From Helianthus annuus (taxonomy: Eukaryota; Streptophyta; Magnoliopsida; Asterales; Asteraceae), in NCBI RefSeq assembly GCF_002127325.2, contig NC_035434.2:82152664-82216663 (forward strand): 64,000 nt of DNA, written 5' to 3'. The notes under the pieces were generated by a model. That model was not told the origin of the DNA and ran no database searches. It saw only the letters and a list, made by a program, of their open reading frames with translations. Below are positions 23,949 through 35,909 of this stretch, piece by piece; position 1 is the first letter of the stretch, and every line of letters starts with the position of its first letter. The position numbers were made by a program, and so were the translations under genes.

Positions 23949-26287
23949 CTGAAGGTTTCAGCTGGGATAAATATATCCCCGGTAGCGATGGGCAGGCCAT
24001 GATGGCAGAAGTAGTTGAAATATCTGAGATGGTGTCTGAGTCAAAAATAGTTACTGAAGATGTTTCTGTGGTTGCTGAAGAGGTTTCTGTTGAAAATGTG
24101 GTCGATATTGAAGAAATAGCTGCTGAAGTATATTACTACCAGTCAGAGCAGGAGGTATTGGCAAGTTCAATGAAATCGATAATGCCTCCTAAAATTTTTG
24201 AATCTTTTTCAGGTTATTTCGAAGAACCAAAGACCGGATCATGCCCAAGATTTGAAGAGAAGAAAGAAGTTGTTGAAGAATTGATAGACGTGTCGAAAGA
24301 GCTGACTGGAGAGGCATTGAAAGACATAGCTGATAAAGCTCTTATGGGAAAGCTCAAAGAGGTAGACTCAGAACTCGAGGAGTCAAAGTCTGTCAGTAGT
24401 GTGTCAGTCAAATGAGAGGAAACTGGAGATGAGGAGATCAGATCAGTCAAAATGTCTGAGTCTGAGTTAAACAATGTCGGTAAAATTGATTGTGTTAAGC
24501 AGGTTGTGAAAAGTCGTTTCAATCCCTGAAACACCATGCTAACAGTGTTTAGAACCGTGCATGGAGTGTCTTGAAAAAGACACTAGGTATTAGGAATTGA
24601 AACACCATGCTGATATGCTTAAATTTGACCTTGGCCAAGTTAAAGAGGCGTATGATACTCTTGCCAGGTCAATCAAAATGATCCAAAAAGAAAGTGTTGA
24701 AAACGATAAAGCAACAAAATTGGCTAAAGCAACACTGTTTGATAAACAAATTGAGGTTAATTTTCATTTAGACACGATCGCATCACTTAAGAAAGAGCTT
24801 GAATTGGCTAAAATTGAAAACGATCGGATTGATAAAAAGTTGATGAGTTATGTGGCTTCATCTTATGTTCTAGAACAAATTGTCCCATAGCAGCCATATG
24901 CTGCACCAGTCTTTAAGAGTGTTCCACCCCCAATGTGGAATCATTATACGCAGAAATATCCAGATGTGGTGGAAGCTGCTTTGAATCTCAAGTTGAGATC
25001 GATTGAGGATGATTTGCCTGAAAGCAAAGATGTCACTTTCTCTGCATCTGACACCGACAATGAATCACAGGTTATCAAAACAGTTGTCGATCAGGTGTTG
25101 GATGAGGAAAGTGATAAATCTGAAAAATCTCAATCTGAAAAGGTTGTTAGTGATTCTGAAGATGAGGGAAATTTCTTAGATCGGTTCATACCGAAATCAG
25201 ACAAGAGTGCGAATGATGATCCGATTATGGTGGTATACACTATGATTGGAACAGACACACTTTATTCTGATTTTGAGTATCCTCTTCAGAATGTGAAGAT
25301 TGAGAATGTCGAAAAAGTGTTTAAATTGGTAGAAATGAACATTAATGAGGTTAATAACAATGAATTCTTTTCAAAACCTAAAAAATCGCTTGTTACATCA
25401 CGTCCTACAAGTTCGGGAAAGAAAGAAGGGGATGGTAAAGGTAATAACCAGAAAAACAATTTTAAAAACAAAGGAATCGGTTTTGAGAAGAAAACGGCTA
25501 AGCAGGTGTTTAAGCCGAAAGAGAAGATGAATGATATTTTTGTCGCTGGTTCAAGTGTAGATGATGAGAAGGATTATATTTTTAGTCAAAAGGCTATGGA
25601 CGATTTCAATGCAGCGAAAAAGTTGAAAGAGGAGACAGTTAAATCAACTTTTGTCGAATATGACAAAAAGGGTGTGTTATCGCTGCAGTGAAATCGGGCA
25701 CATGGCGAAACAGTAGAAAGTGATTGAGAAACCTGTTTTTGTAAAACCAATTCTTCAAAAACCAAGTGTTCAAAAACAAACTGTTCATAAACCAACTGTT
25801 CAAAAACCAATCGTTCAAAAACCTCGACCAAAATCACCGATTGATACAAAAGGTAAAAAAGCCGATGGTTTCTCCGGTTCGCATTTTAAAGAGAGGTGAA
25901 TCTTTGAAGTCGGAGGATAAGTCGAAATCGACTTTCGAGGTTGGCGAATCCTCTAAGTCTCACAAGACTTCAAAAATTTACCCCAAAACAAAAATTTTTG
26001 AAAACCAATCTTGGGTTGCAAAGTCGAAACCATCTGTTGAGGTCAAAAAGATGGAGAATGCTTTGAAAATTGAATCAAATGTTTTTAAAGATGACGTTGT
26101 TGAGTCTGAAAATGAAATTGATAAATTTCTTGATGAGTTTCCTCCGATAACCAACAAAGTAAAATCAATTGTGAAAGAAGAGGTTCCCAACGTCACATTT
26201 AACTTTCCGAAAACAGATGAGAAGTGTGATGTTGTATTCGGCAGTGTATCTGAGGTTAAGAAATCATGGGCTTCATTGTTTGAATAA
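23949..26287 (+). pseudogene. Copia A gag-pol linker region, broken
   Basis: About 2.3 kb between the zinc knuckle and the protease, read in at least four open segments (23924-24415, 24597-24890, 24933-25691, 25766-26287) in different frames. It encodes Glu/Lys/Ser-rich, largely helical sequence: SWDKYIPGSDGQAMMAEV, then coiled-coil-like stretches, then a Lys-rich block with repeats of 'QKPxVQKP' type near 25750-25830. Long linkers of this kind are usual in this copia group. A CxH remnant, CSEIGHMAKQ-like, occurs near 25690. No enzyme domain is recognised. Confidence 0.6.
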
Positions 26288-26300
26288 GTCGATTTGATGT

Positions 26301-27560
26301 TTGCAGGGGCTGCCCAAGTCTATATTGTCAAAGTGGATTATGGATAGTGGTGCTTCAAGGCATATGACTAGGACGCTAGCTCTTCTCTACGATGTCAAAT
26401 CCATATATGGAAGCTATGTGGGATTTTCCGGGAATCAAGGCGGGAGAATCGTTGGACAGGGAACGTTGACAAATGGCGTGATTTCTTTCGACAAAGTGAA
26501 CTATATAGTAGAATTAGAAAACAACTTACTCAGTATTTCGCAAATTTGTGATAAAGATTTCAGTGTACATTTTACAAAAACAGAATGTGTGGTTTTAAAA
26601 CCAGGGTTCAAAATCCCTGATGAGATGGTGTTGTTGCGTGCTCCGCGAGTCTACGATCTTTATATTCTTGCTATGAGCGTTGCAACACCAACAACTCATC
26701 AAAAACAATGTTTTGTTTCAAAATCGAAAGCAACAGAAAAAGACTCTATCATGTGGCATCGAAAGATGGGCCACATACATGTTCGTAAAATGAATTTTCT
26801 AGTACACAATGATTTGGTAGAAGGTGTAAACTTAAAGAATTTTCATTTACCTGATGATTGTGTAGCTTGCAAGAAAGGGAAGCAGACTCGAAAGTCACAC
26901 CCACCGAAGATACTTAATACGATCAGGTTACCTCTTGAGAGATTACACATGGATCTCTTCGGGCCTGTCAATGTAAAGAGCATCAGTGGAGACTTATACT
27001 GCTTGGTGGTGACTGATGACTTTACAAGATTCTCGTGGGTTGTGTGCTTAGAAAGAAAAGATCAAACTTTTGAGTCCTTGATGGTGTTGTTCAATAAGAT
27101 GGAAACGGTGTATAAGCTTCCAATCCGGAGAATTCGTAGTGACAACGGAACGGAATAAAAAAAACAACAAAATGTACGAGTTTTGTAATGAGAAGGGAAT
27201 TCTTCATGAATTCAGTGCGCCGTACACACCACAACAGAACGGCGTTGCTGAACGAAAGAATCGGACCCTGATAGAGACAGCTCGTACAATGTTAGCCGAT
27301 TCCAAACTACCAATTTTCTTCTGGAGCGAAGCAGTATCTGCAGCCTGCTACACGTTGAATCGTGTTCTTACTGTCAAGAAGTACAAAAAGACATGCTTTG
27401 AGCTGCTGCACCGATATAAGCCAAATCTTGAGTTTCTGGAGCCATTTGGGTCTCCTTGCACGTTTATTGATGAAAACGGTAAATTTGGCGCTAAATCTAA
27501 TAAGGGTTTCTTTGTAAGTTACGCCAGCCCGCTGAAGAGGGTGTTTGTACCGTGCCTGGG
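26301..27560 (+). pseudogene. Copia A protease and integrase, frameshifted
   Basis: The protease starts with WIMDSGASRHMT (catalytic DSGA). The pre-integrase zinc finger follows (WHRKMGHIHV...CVACKKGKQ). The integrase core has the first Asp in HMDLFGPV, the second in SDNGTE and the Glu in NGVAERKNRT. The frame is lost in an A-rich run at about 27155-27170 and resumes at once in another frame. A further shift lies near 27555. The residues of the catalytic triad are all encoded, but no single frame joins them. Confidence 0.88.
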
Positions 27561-29718
27561 GAAAGTGATTCAAGTTCAGCATGTGGATTGTCTGAAACAC
27601 ACTCCATCACCACAACTTCCGGACAAAGATTCTTGTTCGATTACGACAAGCTCTGGGAGTCGTTTCAACTACCGGTTCAGCCGAGTGATGAGGAACTAGC
27701 ACTTCTGTACCAATACCATCAATATATGTCACAAGAGCAAGTGCCTAGACCACTAGTGGTTCCTTCACCCACCGAGGGTACTCACAATGATGAAGCAGGA
27801 CCGAGTGGAACAACTCACGAACCACCAGAGGAACCAGCTCCAACATTTGACGATTCTGACGACTCAGAGGCGGAACCCGCTCCGACTTTTGATGAGGAAC
27901 CAAATGATACTTCGATGGAAGCAGAGGATCAAACCGTTGATCTTGATATATCGAACTTGCAATCGGAAGTTGATGTACCTGACACCATTATGCCTCGGAC
28001 TTTGTCTTACCATCCGTCAGAGCAAATAATTGGCGACTTACAAAGTGGTGTTAAAACGAGGGAGCAGATCAATAGAGCACTTACTTGTTTTTATTCAACT
28101 GTTGCTCCTCTTCAAGAGGAATTCTCATTAAAGTGTTTTATTTCGCAGATCCAGCCCAGAACCTACAAAGAGGCGTTGACTGAGGATAGCTGGGGGAATG
28201 CGATGCAAGAAGAGTTGCAACAATTTGAAAAGCTGGGTGTTTGGAAATTAGTGGATCTGCCAGAGAATCAGAAGTTTATTAAAACAAAGTGGGTTTTTAA
28301 ATGCAAACGGGATGATAGAGGAGTCGTGGTGAGAAACAAGGCACGATTAGTGGTACAAGGCTTTAATCAACAAGAAGGCATAGATTACGATGAAGTTTAC
28401 GCGCCTGTGGCGAGACTTGAAGCCATTCGGATATTTCTAGCGTTCGCATCATGGAAAAACTGTAAAGTGTACCAGTTGGACGTCAAATCTGCCTTCCTAT
28501 ACGGAAAAATCAAAGAAGAGGTGTATGTGGGTCAACCGCCGGGGTTCACAGATCCACAGCACAAAAATAAGGTCTATCTGCTGGACAAAGCTCTCTACGG
28601 ACTTCACCAGGCCCCGAGAGCCTGGTATGAGACGCTATCCAAATACCTGTTGAGCAACGGCTTCATCAGAGGAACACTAGATTGTACCTTGTTCACAAAG
28701 GAAGTGGCAGGACATTTGTTGATCGTGCAGATTTATGTTGACGATATCATTTTCGGTTCCACCAGCTGTGTAAAGAGTTTGAGAAAGTGCTGAAGAAAGA
28801 GTTTGAGATGAGTTCGATGGGGGAGATGAAGTTCTTCCTCGGGCTGCAGGTGGAGCAAATGCCCGATGGAATCTTCATTCATCAATCGAAGTATGTGAAG
28901 GACATGCTTGACAAGTTTTATATGACAGAATGCAGTCTTGCATCAACCCCCTTGCACAGAATCACGGGATTTGTCTAGATGAAAATGGAGTGAAAATGGA
29001 CGAGACACTGTACCGATCAATCATTGGATCTCTGATGTATCTCACAGCTTCCCGTCCAGACATCATGTACCCGACATGTCTCTGTGCCAGATATCAGTCG
29101 AATCCAAAGCAGTCACACCTGACCATTGTGAAACATATCTTACGGTATTTGAAAGGCTGCCCAAGCATCGGCTTGTGGTATCCTCGATCGGGTGACTTTT
29201 CTTTATCAGGTTTCGCTGATTCTGACTTTGGAAGCTGCAAGCAGAACGCAAAGTCCACCACTGCTGGGTGTCAGTTCTTTGGAACTTGACTAGTTACCTG
29301 GCAATGCAAGAAACAAACCGCAGTGGCGCTTTCTACGTGCGAGGCTGAATACGTTTCAGCCTCCAGCTGTTGTTCGCAGATCCTATGGATCCAACAGTAA
29401 ATGCGCGACTTCGGTTTGCAATTCTTGGATACTCCGATATATGTGGACAATGAAGCAGCTATTAACATCACTAAAAATCCGGTTCATCATACAAAAACAA
29501 AACATATTGAAATCCGTCACCACTTTATCCGTGATTATCATGAGAAAAAGTTAATCCGGATTGAACACTTGCACACCGATGATCAGAAAGCCGATTTTTA
29601 CACAAAACCCTTTGATAAAAAGAGATTTTATTATCTTTTGAAATTAAACGGGATGAAAAATCTGCAATCTGGGAGGGTAATAGAATGTGATGCCGAGTTG
29701 GGCGGCGATCTGACGTGA
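27561..29718 (+). pseudogene. Copia A reverse transcriptase and RNase H, broken
   Basis: RT motifs in order: EDSWGNAMQEELQQFEKLGVW, TKWVFKCKRDDRG, RLVVQGFNQQEGIDYDEVYAPVAR at the start of the palm, LDVKSAFLYGKI (first catalytic Asp), YGLHQAPRAWYE (His where Lys is usual) and YVDDIIFGS (catalytic DD). Frame changes lie near 28757 and 28965. RNase H follows with GFADSDFG, CEAEYVSAS and HTDDQKADFYTKPF. In-frame stops lie at about 29287 (TGA) and 29398 (TAA). Both fit C-to-T decay (CGA to TGA, CAA to TAA). Confidence 0.88.
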
Positions 29719-31069
29719 ACCTTGTCGTGTTGTCAACTTTGTTTGTACAGTTTATTTTCTGCTTTTCGATAAAAACAAAAACACAAAAATATGTTTTTAT
29801 TTTTAGGGGGAGAAATTCGCAGAAAAATACAAAAACATGATAAAATTCAAAAATCCAAAAACAATAGAAAACTTCAAAAAGAGTTTGTGTAGAATAGGGG
29901 AAATCATAGTACATCAGCTAGACGGACACAGTACGCTAAAGAATTGTAATGTTTTAAAATGCATTTAAGCAGTCTCGCTAAAGATGTGCCGATAGGTTTT
30001 TACAAAATCAGTAGATCAGTTTGGGATATAAACCTAAAATTTACTTGCGTCTACGTGGGGAACACCTCCAGGATATATGGGTAACCCCCGAAATCTTGTT
30101 TGAAAGGTCCCGTATTCTGAGATACTAGGTCTTTATACTTAGTGATATCTGGGGTATTATCCCAGGACTTCTGCTATATGGAAATACTGACCTAGTCCCC
30201 GGATAATACTTTACGCGTTGCTTTACTTGTAAAGCCTCCCCTCAGCATAAAAAATGATTAAACATTGAAAAATGATAATCATGTGTTGTTGTAAAAAAAA
30301 GATCCCCGAAGGGGACCCACCAAAGTCGAAGCCGTCATCTCTCTGCGTATACGGAAGTATCGACCTGAGCTCTCACGGCCCTCGCACAACACCCCATTAC
30401 AGATATCATCTAGGTATTTTCACCTGTAAGACTGAATACTGGGATCTGGGTACGGGAGTATATACTGAGGTGGGACACATGTAGAGTTAAGTCTTAAAAC
30501 ACTAATTCAGTATCCCGGACAGATTGAAAGTTTTATAAGAATTTAAGAGGATCAGTATATCGGCAATCTACGCGAATTGTTTAAGGCTTGGTATGAAATT
30601 ATAGCTTAACGGTATTTGTGTCTAGTCGGCAGCTGATATGATCCCCTAACACGCTCACAAAAAGATTGTGTGTACAGATTTCAGTTTATTCTGTTAAAAA
30701 TCTAAAAAGATTTTAGTTTCTCATCTTATTTTCGACACCCGACGTTGGGAATCAGACGATCAAAGCTTTGTGCAGATCATGTCTGTGATTGATGAGGGCT
30801 GGGTAAGCAGGAGATTCTTAGACTATGATTGGTACATGTTTGAAGTTTGAAAATGAAAGTTCAGAAGTTCATTAAATTGAACTATTTTTAAAGCAAAAAG
30901 ATAGCGTACTTCATAATCCGGTCAACCAAGGTCATTAACTTGGACTTGGTAGGCTAAGCATTTGACCAAGGTCATTAACTTGGACTTGGTTAACTGGGAG
31001 TGTCGGTGAATAATCGGAAATTGTTAAAATGTTAAAAATTGTAAAAATTATGTTCTGATTTCGCCCCAA
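29719..31069 (+). other. Copia A spacer between pol and ORF3
   Basis: No gene is seen. It contains a direct repeat of GACCAAGGTCATTAACTTGG (about 30905-30930 and 30963-30990), A-rich tracts near 29770-29880, and short palindromic text (GATCCCCGAAGGGGAC near 30301). A 70-codon frame at 30272 has no recognisable features and I do not call it. Confidence 0.55.
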
Positions 31070-31342
31070 AAACACTTAAATCTGATTTCGCTCCTAAGCT
31101 GCTTCAGAAGATGATTTCGCTTGTAACTTCATCTGATTTCGCTCGAAGTGCTACATTGGCCATTTAGAGCGAAATCAGACCAGCTATATAAGCCATCTGA
31201 TTCCGCTCATAGTGTCACTTTCCTGTTTTCGTTCCAAGTGTTCTCTCTCCGGCAACTGTGAGCAAAACCCTAAAAACCTTGTGTTCCTACCGAATTGCTG
31301 CCCGATTTTCATCAAATCTTGTTGTTATCTTAATTAGTAATC
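31070..31342 (+). promoter_or_regulatory. LTR-like promoter and leader module ahead of ORF3
   Basis: The order of elements copies the Copia A LTR: GATTTCGCCCC/GATTTCGCTC decamers, then CATTTAGAGCGAAATC, then a TATA box (TATATAAG, 31185-31192), then about 100 bases on CCGAATTGCTGCCCGATTTT, matching CCGAACTGCTGCTCGACTTT in the LTR. An AAACCCTAA-type telo-box lies in the presumed leader near 31265. The first ATG after it is 31343. I infer an internal promoter for ORF3; this is not demonstrated. Confidence 0.6.
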
Positions 31343-34300
31343 ATGGGCAAGGTTGTTTGAATCTCAATTTTTCCTATATCTTGTTGTATTTGAACTGTCG
31401 GCATGTCTGTTGAACCATAATGTAGTTTTAGGGTTTTATATGTTAAATCTGATCATAAAATCAAACATGTGTTGTCGTCTTAGTGTATAGATCATAATCT
31501 TTTGTGTTGATTGTTTCAGTTCTAAACAAATTTCATGTGTGTCAATGTATGGATGTTGCAAACGTAGATCTAGGGTGTTTGAAAGGTCAAAAATGAAATT
31601 AAAATATGACCCTGTGATCGGAATTAACAGATGAACAAGTTAGTGATGTCAATTTCCTCATCCAACTAGTTTTGAGTGTTTGAATTTGATTTCGCCCCAA
31701 ACTGATGGATAAAGTGATTCCGCTCATAATGCTTGTTATGATTCCGCCCCAAACTGTAACATGTCCGATTTCGCTCTTATGTCACATAATGTAATTCCGC
31801 TCCTAAATGTCAATTTGATTCCGCCCCAAAGTTGTTGTTGTGATTTCGTTCTTACAATAGGGTGATTTCGCTTTTGGTGTACTTAGTGCGATTTCGCTTC
31901 TGTTGAAAATTGTTTTTACTTGAAATTGTTTTGTTTTTGAAAATTTTCTAAGTGTATTGATTCATTGTATGTTTGTGTTGATGTACAGGGTTCCAGTGTG
32001 ATCTTTGATCCTGTTCACAACAGCTGTTGTGACTTGGACGTGAAGAAAAACACAGAATTGGCCAAGTTCAATAGTATCTTGGAGTTCATGGGTCGTATTC
32101 CTATTCAAAAGGCCTTGACTGATCAACGTCCAGTGTATAGATCACATATAGAACGTTTCTGGAAGAATGCAAGTTATGATGATGAAAACAAAGAAATTTC
32201 TTCAATTGTGGAGGTGCATGGAGAAAATAAAAAGTTAATTGTCACTGAGGCACTCATTCATGAGGTTGTGAATTTTCCAGATGAAGCAGATTCACCAACG
32301 AGGTTTCCAGAGCGAATAGTGAAAGGGTGCATGCTCAGAATGGGATATACGGGTGCTTTAAACGTTGGGAATTATTTAAAGTCAAAATTGCAGAAACCCT
32401 ACAAGTTCATAATTCATTGTATTTTGAGGTCACTTAGCCATACGAAGGGAAGTTACGATACAATGCGCGATTATCAGATGAACATGGTTACTGCGTTAGT
32501 TCTGAACAAGAAGTACAACTTCCCGCATATTGTCTTTCACTATATGGCCGAGAATATTACTACGAAGAGCAAGACTTGGATGTATCCTAGATTCGTGCAG
32601 ATGTTAATCGATCATGCTTATCCAGAGATAGATCGAAATTTAAAGAGTGACTTGTTAGTGCAATCTCACATGAGCAACGAATCATTGAAGCAACTTGCAT
32701 GATACCACCCAAATCATCCAGAACCAAAAGTTGTTGCTGAATTCTTTGGATTTATTAAGGATGCTAATTACATTGATCCTGATCCAGTTGATTATCAGAA
32801 CTGGAGGAATGAAGAAGAAAAGAAGGAAGCAGCTTACGTTGATGAGCTGAAGACTCTTGAGGAGTTCAAACCAACTCGTAATGATTGGTTTGTTAAAGAA
32901 GCGAGGAGAAGGAGCAGAAAGGTTACACCTAAAATCCAAGTGGGAGAGGGGTCATCATCTCAGCCGAAAAAGAAACAAAAGAAAGTAGTAAAGACATTAT
33001 TGGTTGATAAACCTGAAGATGATGAGACAGATGCAAATGTTGAGGAAAATCCTTATGCTGGAATTGAAGATGTGATTTTAGATCTTGGTGGTTTAGATGA
33101 AGAGCAGACAGCTAGCAAAGAAGCTCAGAAAGAGAAAGTTATTGACGATATTGAAGGTGATGATGTTAATAAAGATACAACAAGCTCTTCAAGTTCTTCA
33201 TATGATGAAGTAGATGAGGCTGAACGTCAAAGAAGAATTAAAGAGGCTACTGAAAAAGAGAAACAATTAAGAAAGAGGAAGAGGCAAGAGAAAGAAGATG
33301 CTCCTTATGTGCCATCCCCACAACATGTTTCTGATTCGCAATCTCCTTCAAGTGGCAGAAAGAAAGCCGGGGCAAGAAAGAAAGTTGTATCTCCAAAGAT
33401 CCGAAAAGTTACTCCAAAGATTTCAAAGCCGAAGATCGTCTTAAAGAAGAAACCTTCCAAAGAAACCAGTAAACCTTCAACACCACCGCATGAACCAACA
33501 CCACACCAATCACCAATCCAATCACCTACACAACAACCTTCACCACCAAGACAACCAACACCACCCAGACAACCATCACCTATACATCTTTCACCACTAC
33601 AAATCTCACCACCACAACAACAACAAACCTTACTTACATCACAAGAGATCTTTAAAACACCATCACCCACTCAAATTCAACTAACACATGGTTCTGCTGG
33701 GCATAAAGGTCTTCACATTCCTCATGATAATCTTGAAGACATTGGAGATTTCGGCTTTGCAAATGATGAACAAGTTAAGAAGTTGGAAAAGAAGATGGAT
33801 GAAGTGTTGGATGAAAACAAAAGGTTAGCTGCTGAAAACAAGAAAGTCTCTGATCGTGAGAAAATTCTTGAAATGCGTGTGAAGAGACTAGAGACTGATA
33901 ACAAAGAATTGTTGAAGAAGATTGACACTAATCAATCAGAGATTGATATTCTGAAAGTGCGAATTGCTGAACTTGAAGAAGAGAAAGCTCGAAGAGATGA
34001 ACAGAATAAATATTTCGAGTTGAAAAACAAAGAGTTGGAAGCTGCTAAAGCTATGAAAGAGCATGAGTTCTACATGTTGAACAAAGTCGTTGAAAATATG
34101 CTTGCGAAATCTGTAGAACAAAGATTTGAAAAGATTGCAGTTGAAGAGCTGAGAGCCAAGAATCAAGCTGAGATTGATGAACAAATGAAAGATAAAGGCA
34201 AAGGCGTTGAAGGAAGTTCTGCAGTGTCAGAGAGATCAATTGTTCCTTCCTTGGTTGTTGAGAATCCTGAACCTTTAACTCCTATATCTGGTCTTTTTGA

Positions 34301-35750
34301 GGAAGAAACACATCTTGAAGAGCTAATCGGTGATGATGATGATGAAGATGAGGATGATGATGAGGAAGAAGAGGAAGATGATAAACAGAAAGATGATGAG
34401 GATGAGAAAGTCTTTTCGGCAAGTAGTCATAGTTCTGATAACGATGATGACGATGCTCAAGGTGGTATGGGTATAAAAGTAACTAAAGCTTCTAGTGAAA
34501 GAAATGTTGATGATTTAATGAATGATTATGTGAACGAAGAGTCAGGGGGAGCTGAAGTAAAGGGGGAGTCAGGTGATGATCAGAATGTTGAACATGTTGA
34601 GAAGATGATTTTGAGATTGGATACTTATCGAGAAGAAGGTGAACATTTCCATATGTATACGCTGGAAATGATTAAAGAAATGATGCGTATGGTGAATCCT
34701 GATTTTAAGTTTGACTTTGAAGAAGAGTTGAACGCATTCGACATCAACCATCAACCAGAATATGAGTATAAGTATGTTGAGGATGCTGACATGTATGACA
34801 GGGTTGAGGTTGAGGATTGGACTGATGATGAAAGTGAAAATGAAGATACTTCACAGTTGCCCACGCTAATGGAGTTCTTTACAGAGGAGAACAGGGATGA
34901 GTTGAGAAGAAAAGTTATTGAAATCTTAAAAGACAAAAACTTTGACGGTACTCTCAAAGACATGGAAAAGGAAGAAAGGAAGAAATGGTTTAAAGATAGT
35001 CACGAGAGGAAGTTCAAAAGACCATTGAAGTACTATCAACGAGATCGAAGTGTGTCGCTCGGTGACATCATTAGCTGGGGTTTTTTACCTCAAGTGAATG
35101 TTTACGCAATCAGGAGAGAATGTGGGGTGCAGTACTTTGAATATTTATATGACGTGATGTCCTTACCATGGTGGGATGTGGAGGAGCTGTCAAAAGTAAG
35201 ATCTTTAGATTATCCGGTATGGAAAAATGATATTCCGATGTGGGGATATATCAAGTTTGAATCGTTGAAAGAGTTTCGTCACTGGAAACCACATTACCCT
35301 AAAAGAGTGCGGAGGGTAGATCCAGAAACAGGGGTTGAAGAAACTATTCTTAATGTGAAAAAGCCAAGGACGATGAAGACTATACCAGTGCCAAAGATGG
35401 AGCAAGATTTCTATAAAGGTTTCTTGGGCTGGGTTTACAGTTGCATCTCGACTGAGGCTATCATTACTTATAGAGCTGGAAGTGAGATTAGGGAAATTCA
35501 TGTGTATGACCCTATGTGGTTAGTGAACTACTCTGCGAAGGATATTGAATGTTTATTCATAAACAAGATACACTATCAGGCAGAAGATAAAGAGCAGGCC
35601 ATGCAGTTTCAACGTGTTGCTATTCTTTGCTTTCAGAAAGGTATAAATTCTGAAAGTAAATGGAAGTCATCTTGGTGGTCGCTTGAGGAGAAAGTGAAAA
35701 GGAAAGCTGAACGTGAACGAAGAAAGCGTGAAGAAAACAGAGGTAAATGA
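31343..35750 (+). pseudogene. Copia A ORF3: large extra protein gene (one in-frame TGA)
   Basis: Proposed exon 1 is 31343-31351 and exon 2 starts at 31989. Exon 2 is a single frame to 35750, broken only by TGA at 32700-32702 (a likely CGA-to-TGA change). The N-terminal ~240 residues form a globular-looking domain I cannot name (DFPDEADSP-like start, YMAENITTKSKTWMYPRF). Counting from 32940, there are basic NLS-like runs (PKKKQKK, RKRKRQEKE), a Pro/Gln/His-rich segment at 177-245, a long coiled coil at 278-415, an acidic run at 463-490 and a C-terminal domain with several Trp. No transmembrane segment is obvious, so it does not look like a simple envelope protein. Its position after pol matches the extra ORFs of Sirevirus-like copia elements. 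Its function is unknown. Confidence 0.7.
31352..31988 (+). other. Candidate intron in ORF3 leader
   Basis: The donor is AAG|GTTGTT after ATGGGCAAG and the acceptor is TTGATGTACAG|GGT. Removing 637 bp joins the ATG in frame to the long frame. The interval is T-rich and carries a second cluster of GATTTCGCTC-type decamers (31685-31895). Without splicing the frame could only start at 31965. Confidence 0.45.
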
Positions 35751-35861
35751 ATGAACATTCAAGCTGAAGAAGAGAAGGCAAGAAAGAAAGAGAACGACAG
35801 AGTGAGAAATCTGCTCAGGAGGAAGCCTAAGCAACATGAAGAAAAGTTTAAGTCACTCTGA
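35751..35861 (+). other. Short in-frame extension after ORF3
   Basis: Directly after the TGA at 35748-35750 an ATG opens 36 more in-frame codons of the same Lys/Glu-rich character, to TGA at 35859-35861. The true ORF3 end may be here, with the TGA at 35750 a later nonsense change. Confidence 0.4.
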
Positions 35862-35898
35862 AGATCCAAAGACAAGACTGAAGACTGCGGCTGTATCC

Positions 35899-35909
35899 AA
35901 GGGGGAGTT
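35899..35909 (+). other. Copia A polypurine tract
   Basis: AAGGGGGAGTT directly precedes the 3' LTR. Confidence 0.8.

Noticed and set aside
31965..31988. Start of ORF3 at the ATG at 31965
   Set aside because: The eight codons before the acceptor-like TACAG look intronic; the ATG at 31343 joined by splicing fits better, though the choice is unproven.
33305..33670. 121-codon Cys/Gly-rich frame on the minus strand
   Set aside because: It is the antisense of the CCA/CAA-rich Pro/Gln segment of ORF3; the composition is a by-product.
31965..35750. ORF3 as a retroviral-type envelope
   Set aside because: No signal peptide or membrane-spanning hydrophobic run is visible; coiled coil and basic or acidic runs dominate.
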